This document shows positions 59,762 through 64,000 of a stretch of DNA of 64,000 nucleotides, in pieces. Made by a program: the position numbers and the translations under genes. Position 1 is the first letter of the stretch; every line of letters begins with the position of its first letter. The stretch covers positions 1 to 64,000 of the forward strand of contig JANXEW010000006.1 of assembly GCA_025057995.1 (NCBI GenBank). Direction: 5' to 3'. The notes under the pieces are model-generated. The model saw only the letters and a program-made list of their open reading frames with translations, made no database searches and was not told the origin of the DNA. Source of the DNA: Thermofilaceae archaeon. GTDB lineage: Archaea > Thermoproteota > Thermoprotei > Thermofilales > Thermofilaceae.

Positions 59762-60865
59762 TCACACGTTTACAAGCGATGAAAGTATCGCGTTGTGGAT
59801 GAGGCGCCTCGCCCTCTGTATACACTGGTTTTCCCTCGTAGGGTGAACCCTATTGGTCAACAGTACGACGAACAGCTCGTAGAGGGGGTCGATCCATATC
59901 GAAGTCCCCGTGAAGCCCGTGTGACCGTAAGCTTTCTCAGACATGAAGTCTCCGCAACTGCACGGTCTACGGTTTAGGACCCAGCCTAGACCCCTACACT
60001 CGTTGAGCCCCCCCGTCTGATTTCTAACCGCAAGCTTTACCGTGAGGGGGCTTAAGACCTTCACGCCGTTGAAGACGCCCTTGTTTAACCACGTTTGAGC
60101 GTAGACGGCTAAGTCTGCGGCTGTTGAAAAGAGGCCTGCGTGGCCTGCCACACCCCCTAGGAACCAAGAGTTTTCGTCGTGAACCTCCCCCCTCAAGATC
60201 CTTCCTCTAATCTTACAGTATTCGGTCGCTGCAGCTCTCTCCTTGAGTTCATCAACGGGGTTGAAGGTGGTTTCGTCCATACCTAGTGGCTTGAACACAA
60301 GCTCTCTTGCTACTTCATCAAGCCCTCCTCCAGACGCTACTTCTATTATCCGCCCCAACAGAATAAAGCCAAGGTCGCTGTAGACGACTCTAGTCCCAGG
60401 CTCGTACTCGAGATTCAAGAGAGAAATATAATTGAAAACTTCCTTCTTGTCGGGTAGGAGGGAGTATAAGGGAAGGTGAGCTGGTAGACCCGAAGTATGT
60501 GTAAGCAAGTGCCACACTCTCACGTTATCCTTAGACCATCCTCTGAAATCTGGAAGGTACGTGGAGACAGGGTCGTCGAGGCTCAGTTCGCCCTTCTCAA
60601 CTAGTCTTAAGGCAACTGGTAACGTAGCTACTACTTTGGTTAGACTTGCGAGGTCGAAGACAGTATCCAACGTCATAGGTCTCTTCTCGGGGAGTAGTTG
60701 CGAGAAACCGTACGACTTGTACAGGACGACGTGACCGCGTCTAGCGACGAGAAGAACAGCGCCAGGAAAGCAACCGTCTTCAACCAAGCGCGCTACCAAA
60801 CGGTTGACACCCTCTAAGCGTTGCTCGTCGAAGCCGAGTTGCCCGGGTACGCCGAAGGGCAGCAC
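59762..60865 (-). CDS. Serine hydrolase of the class C beta-lactamase / penicillin-binding family
   Basis: This 367-residue enzyme carries S74-L-T-K77 (the SxxK nucleophile motif), Y-S-D (near residue 161, replacing Y-x-N) and HTGFTG near the C terminus in place of KTG. Homologues include esterases, D-amino peptidases and beta-lactamase-like proteins. It lacks a signal peptide, so it is cytosolic. It lies divergent from a MurNAc kinase-MurQ-NamZ operon, so it may trim muropeptide stems or esters. Confidence 0.8.
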   Translation of the reverse strand: MLPFGVPGQLGFDEQRLEGVNRLVARLVEDGCFPGAVLLVARRGHVVLYKSYGFSQLLPEKRPMTLDTVFDLASLTKVVATLPVALRLVEKGELSLDDPVSTYLPDFRGWSKDNVRVWHLLTHTSGLPAHLPLYSLLPDKKEVFNYISLLNLEYEPGTRVVYSDLGFILLGRIIEVASGGGLDEVARELVFKPLGMDETTFNPVDELKERAAATEYCKIRGRILRGEVHDENSWFLGGVAGHAGLFSTAADLAVYAQTWLNKGVFNGVKVLSPLTVKLAVRNQTGGLNECRGLGWVLNRRPCSCGDFMSEKAYGHTGFTGTSIWIDPLYELFVVLLTNRVHPTRENQCIQRARRLIHNAILSSLVNV

Positions 60866-60915
60866 AGGGTGAATGACGCGGGAAATTGTAATAACTTTAC
60901 CCTCCCTATAGTTTT

Positions 60916-61875
60916 ATGAGCGAGCACCAGCTTGCGGCTGTTGACGGGGGCGGTAGCGGCTCGAGAGTCCTAGTCTTCCGCAGCGACGGTCGACCGCTCG
61001 CTCTCTTTAAAGGCCCGCCGCTCAACTACGCCGCCCTGGGACCGAGCGCTTTTCTTAGAAACTTGAGGCTCCTACTGAATACTGTTGCCGAAGGTCTCGG
61101 AGGCCCTCTAGAAGGTTATGTGTTTAGTTTAGCCGGTGTGTCAGCTTTCAAGCGTGACGTAGAGCAACTGTTGTTGAGCGAGCTTCACCCATCCCGCGTG
61201 TGGCTTCTTTCAGACATTGAGGCAACGTACATGGCTGCTGCGTTTGGGCGTGACGCTATCGTCGTGTCTTCTGGCACGGGCTCCTTCGCTTACGGTAGAA
61301 GGGGTGGTAGGGAGGCGAGAGCTGGAGGCTGGGGTTACCTATTCGGTGACGAGGGGAGCGGGTATTGGATAGGTAGGGAGTTCGTACGAAGGGTTTTGAT
61401 GTATTACGACGGTAGGCTAACGGGCGGAGAGTTGTCGGCGAAGCTACTCTTGGAAGCTTTGGATGCGACGAGCGTAGTGGAAGCTGTATCTAAACTGTAT
61501 ACGAGGTACACGTCTCCCAGAAAGGTGGCGAAGCTGGCTAAGGTAGCCTGCAGAGCCGCTGAACAAGGGTGTAGGTTAGCTAGGGAGCTTTTTGAAGATG
61601 CTGCTAGTCAACTGTACTTAATGGTTTCATCAGTTGCCGAACGGTTGGGCTTCGGGTGTGGAGTACACGTGTATGGGACGGGGGGAGTCATACTCGGTTG
61701 CAAGCAGTTGGCGGCTGCTCTAGAGCTGAGGGTGAAGCAGGAGGGAGGGATTTTCAATGTAGTGTCAGCTCACCCGCTCGTAGGGTGTGTGCTATATTAC
61801 CTTCAAGTTGTCGAAGGCTTCAGCGTGGAGGAACTCGAGAGTATCAACATTGATATAACAGTCTTCGATTGTTGA
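60916..61875 (+). CDS. BadF/BadG-type sugar kinase, probable GlcNAc/MurNAc kinase
   Basis: This 319-residue ASKHA kinase has AVDGGGSGSRVLV (phosphate 1), VVSSGTGSFAYG (phosphate 2) and GWGYLFGDEGSGYWIG, the GlcNAc-kinase signature. GVHVYGTGGVI is the adenosine site. It phosphorylates amino sugars at O6 and would make MurNAc-6-P for the next gene. Four nucleotides separate it from murQ, so the two are cotranscribed. It starts at ATG 60916. Confidence 0.85.
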   Translation: MSEHQLAAVDGGGSGSRVLVFRSDGRPLALFKGPPLNYAALGPSAFLRNLRLLLNTVAEGLGGPLEGYVFSLAGVSAFKRDVEQLLLSELHPSRVWLLSDIEATYMAAAFGRDAIVVSSGTGSFAYGRRGGREARAGGWGYLFGDEGSGYWIGREFVRRVLMYYDGRLTGGELSAKLLLEALDATSVVEAVSKLYTRYTSPRKVAKLAKVACRAAEQGCRLARELFEDAASQLYLMVSSVAERLGFGCGVHVYGTGGVILGCKQLAAALELRVKQEGGIFNVVSAHPLVGCVLYYLQVVEGFSVEELESINIDITVFDC

Positions 61876-61879
61876 AACC

Positions 61880-62818
61880 GTGTCTGAAGGCGAGGACTTT
61901 AAGCTGCTCTCCCAGCTCGAGACTGAGCAGCGTAACCCTGTGAGCGAGAGCCTTAGCGAGCTTCCCACTATAGAGGTCCTTAAGGTGATAAACGAGGAGG
62001 ATAAGAAAGTGGCTTTCGCAGTTGAACGGGAACTACCTAAGATAGCTAGCCTCGTAGACGCGATCGTCGAATCTTTGAAGAGCGGCGGGCGTTGGATCTA
62101 CGTTGGAGCGGGGACCAGTGGGAGGCTTGCGGCTATAGACGTAGCTGAACTGCTCTCCACTTACGACGTAGGGCCTGAGTTTGTAGAAGCCATCGTAGCT
62201 GGAGGTCCTGGGGCTATGGTTAGGCCGGTTGAAGGCGCTGAGGATGATGAGGAAATGGCGGTTAGGGAACTTAAGGCGAGGAGGCTCTGTGAGAAGGATG
62301 TGGTCGTCGGGCTAAGCGCTAGCGGGAGAACCCCCTACGTAGTCTCCGCGTTACGTTACGCTAAGAGCGTGGGAGCTAAGACAGCCATTATAACCTGCGT
62401 AGATAATTGCCCGGCGGGCGAGTTCGCTGACATCAAGATCGTCTTGAATACAGGCCCTGAGGTAGTCACGGGATCAACGAGGATGAAAGCCGGAACAGCT
62501 CAGAAGATGGTTCTCACGATGCTCAGCACTGCGGTTATGGTCCGGTTGGGAAGGGTCCACGGCAACCTTATGATCTCCTTGCAACCGGTCAGCGGGAAGC
62601 TGCGAGAGAGAGCGAAGAGGATACTGATTATGGAGGCTGGAGTCGACTACCGGACGGCTTCCGAGTTGTTGGAGGAGGCAGGTTACAACCTTTTAGCCGC
62701 TATAGTGATGGCTGTAGCTAGAGTTGGTTACGAGGAAGCTGTCCGTTACCTTGAAGCAGCTAACTATATACCTGTGAAAGCGATAGAGCTTGCAAAAGGG
62801 GGTAGAGTTGAAGGTTAG
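61880..62818 (+). CDS. murQ: N-acetylmuramic acid 6-phosphate etherase
   Basis: This 312-residue SIS-fold enzyme has YVGAGTSGRLAAIDVAEL (catalytic Glu region), GLSASGRTPYV and GSTRMKAGTAQK, the classic MurQ set. It splits the lactyl ether of MurNAc-6-P into GlcNAc-6-P and D-lactate. Archaea have no MurNAc-based wall of their own, so the substrate should be taken up from bacteria. GTG 61880 is used. Its end overlaps the NamZ-like gene by 11 nt. Confidence 0.93.
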   Translation: MSEGEDFKLLSQLETEQRNPVSESLSELPTIEVLKVINEEDKKVAFAVERELPKIASLVDAIVESLKSGGRWIYVGAGTSGRLAAIDVAELLSTYDVGPEFVEAIVAGGPGAMVRPVEGAEDDEEMAVRELKARRLCEKDVVVGLSASGRTPYVVSALRYAKSVGAKTAIITCVDNCPAGEFADIKIVLNTGPEVVTGSTRMKAGTAQKMVLTMLSTAVMVRLGRVHGNLMISLQPVSGKLRERAKRILIMEAGVDYRTASELLEEAGYNLLAAIVMAVARVGYEEAVRYLEAANYIPVKAIELAKGGRVEG

Positions 62819-64000
62819 GCTGGGAATAGAAAGCCCTGAACTGAGGGGGCTTTTATCGGGTCGTAAGCTGGGTCTAGTAACAAACCATACTGGAGTCACT
62901 GTAGGTATGAAACACCTCGTCGAAGTCTCTCAACAGTACGGTTCGGTTGAAGTAGTTTTTACTCCTGAGCACGGGCTCTGGGGTTCCGCCGCAGCCGGGG
63001 AACTCGTCTCCTCTGAGGTAGACGAGGAGTACGAGGTAAGGGTCTACAGCCTTTACGGCGAGACTTTGGAGCCGCCTGTCGAAGAGGTTCAGAAGCTAGA
63101 TCTAGTGGTGTACGACATCCAGGATTTAGGGCTCCGCTGGTACACTTACGCGTCGACGCTGTACTTCACCGTTAAGGCGTGCGCTAAGGCTGGTACACCT
63201 CTGCTGATCCTCGATAGACCAGCCCCTCTCACCGGCGTGGTTACGGAAGGCCCTGTCCTCAGCCCCGCGTACAAGTCTTTCACAGGTTTAGCTGAAATCC
63301 CAGCACGTTACGCGTTGACTCCGGGCGAGCTAGCGCTATACTATTCGAAAGTGGAAGGGTTAGGGGGTGAAGTCTACGTCGTTAGAGCCGAAGGGTGGAA
63401 GAGGGAGCTCTGGTTTGACGAGACAGGTTTACCCTGGATACCCCCTTCCCCCAATATACCGAACCTTGAAACCGCACTGGTCTACGCTGGAGCATGCCTT
63501 CTCGAAGGGACGAACCTATCTGAGGGTAGGGGAACGGCTTCACCCTTCCTACAATTCGGTGCGCCGTGGGTCAAGGCTAGAGAGCTAGCTGAGGCTCTTC
63601 GTAAGCTGCAGCTCCCCGGCGTGCTCTTTAGACCGGTCAAGTTCACCCCTTCAGCTAGCAAGTACAAGGGCCTAGAGTGTAAGGGGGTCTACGTACACGT
63701 GACCGACCGTTCGACTTTTAAACCGTTCTCAACGTTCATCCAAGTTCTAAGGGCTGTGAAAAACCTCTACGGGGACTTCTTTGTTCTTTTAACTAGGGAG
63801 CACGAGAAACAAGTGGAGTATTTGAAAGATTACACGAAGTGGTCTAGTAGTAAGACAAGTTACGTCCTCGACTACATTACAGGCTCTTCCAGCGCGCGAG
63901 AGTGTATTGAAGGTTCGAAAAGCGTCGAAGAAGTTGAAGAAAGATGGAGGAGGGAGAGGGAAGGTTACGTCGAACGAGCTCGAAGCCTCCTACTCTACGG
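62808..64000 (+). CDS. namZ: NamZ-like exo-beta-N-acetylmuramidase (DUF1343), partial at window end
   Basis: The frame stays open from TTG 62808 to the end of the window, giving about 397 residues, close to the family's usual size. The motifs VTNHTG, FTPEHGLWG, YDIQDLGLRWYTY and SEGRGTASPF match DUF1343/NamZ, which removes terminal MurNAc from murein fragments. No signal peptide is seen, so it likely acts on imported fragments. It is the third gene of the MurNAc operon, coupled to murQ by overlap. Confidence 0.88.
   Translation, partial: MKVRLGIESPELRGLLSGRKLGLVTNHTGVTVGMKHLVEVSQQYGSVEVVFTPEHGLWGSAAAGELVSSEVDEEYEVRVYSLYGETLEPPVEEVQKLDLVVYDIQDLGLRWYTYASTLYFTVKACAKAGTPLLILDRPAPLTGVVTEGPVLSPAYKSFTGLAEIPARYALTPGELALYYSKVEGLGGEVYVVRAEGWKRELWFDETGLPWIPPSPNIPNLETALVYAGACLLEGTNLSEGRGTASPFLQFGAPWVKARELAEALRKLQLPGVLFRPVKFTPSASKYKGLECKGVYVHVTDRSTFKPFSTFIQVLRAVKNLYGDFFVLLTREHEKQVEYLKDYTKWSSSKTSYVLDYITGSSSARECIEGSKSVEEVEERWRREREGYVERARSLLLY

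Noticed and set aside
1-64000. CRISPR array, insertion sequence, prophage or rRNA/tRNA
   Set aside because: No regularly spaced repeats, transposase or integrase motifs, or conserved rRNA/tRNA segments were seen by eye.

Overview
The window looks like a gene-dense piece of a thermophilic archaeal chromosome, most likely Thermoproteota (TACK group). This rests on AT-rich TATA elements 25-28 bp ahead of often leaderless ATG starts, an archaeal-type PEP carboxylase, a PolB2-like polymerase cassette, HypA next to an ATPase-type HypB, AbrB-ACT and TldD/TldE proteins, and a UbiA/glycosyltransferase pair. The genus cannot be read from the sequence. I saw no rRNA, tRNA, CRISPR array, insertion sequence or prophage.

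Layout. 1-8 kb: the end of an ABC-2 exporter, a thioredoxin-CcdA fusion, a giant surface protein with HExxH, a 158-nt structured element, an MFS carrier and an orphan nuclease-like protein. 8.7-12.1 kb: a polar amino-acid ABC importer divergent from an AbrB-ACT regulator across a shared palindromic TATA box. 12.2-20 kb: nitrilase, GT2, DUF998, HD hydrolase, MFS, ferritin, anchored thioredoxin, and HypB(AT)-HypA. 20.5-24.3 kb: threonine synthase, a 2-hydroxyacid dehydrogenase and an acetamidase-type hydrolase. 24.4-30.1 kb: PEP carboxylase, isocitrate dehydrogenase-like, aconitase-like small and large subunits, and a Re-citrate-synthase-like enzyme, all on one strand. 30.2-38 kb: TldD/TldE, APC permease, ConA-like protein, diiron protein, methyltransferase, alpha/beta hydrolase and VOC protein. 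37.9-43 kb: GH130-like and GH3 enzymes, two tiny ORFs in one frame split by a TAA, and a URO-D-like protein. 43.3-49.7 kb: rpiA, a heterodimeric ABC exporter, PAP2 and CPBP membrane proteins. 49.9-54.2 kb: degenerate RecA-like protein, small helical protein, PolB2-like polymerase and a DUF4143 ATPase. 54.3-59.7 kb: GHL10 glycosidase, IMPase/FBPase, GT4, UbiA and Asd. 59.8 kb to the end: serine hydrolase, BadF-type sugar kinase, MurQ and a NamZ-like muramidase running off the window.

Two systems stand out. The first is a complete route from PEP to 2-oxoglutarate (PEP to oxaloacetate, Re-type citrate synthesis, LeuCD-type aconitase, isocitrate dehydrogenase) built from leucine/homocitrate-type scaffolds. 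The second is a MurNAc catabolic cluster (NamZ, kinase, MurQ and a penicillin-binding-type serine hydrolase) in an organism that should have no murein of its own. Also notable are a probable archaeal mutasome, the structured element at 6069-6226, and several genes whose starts look non-canonical or shifted by one base.
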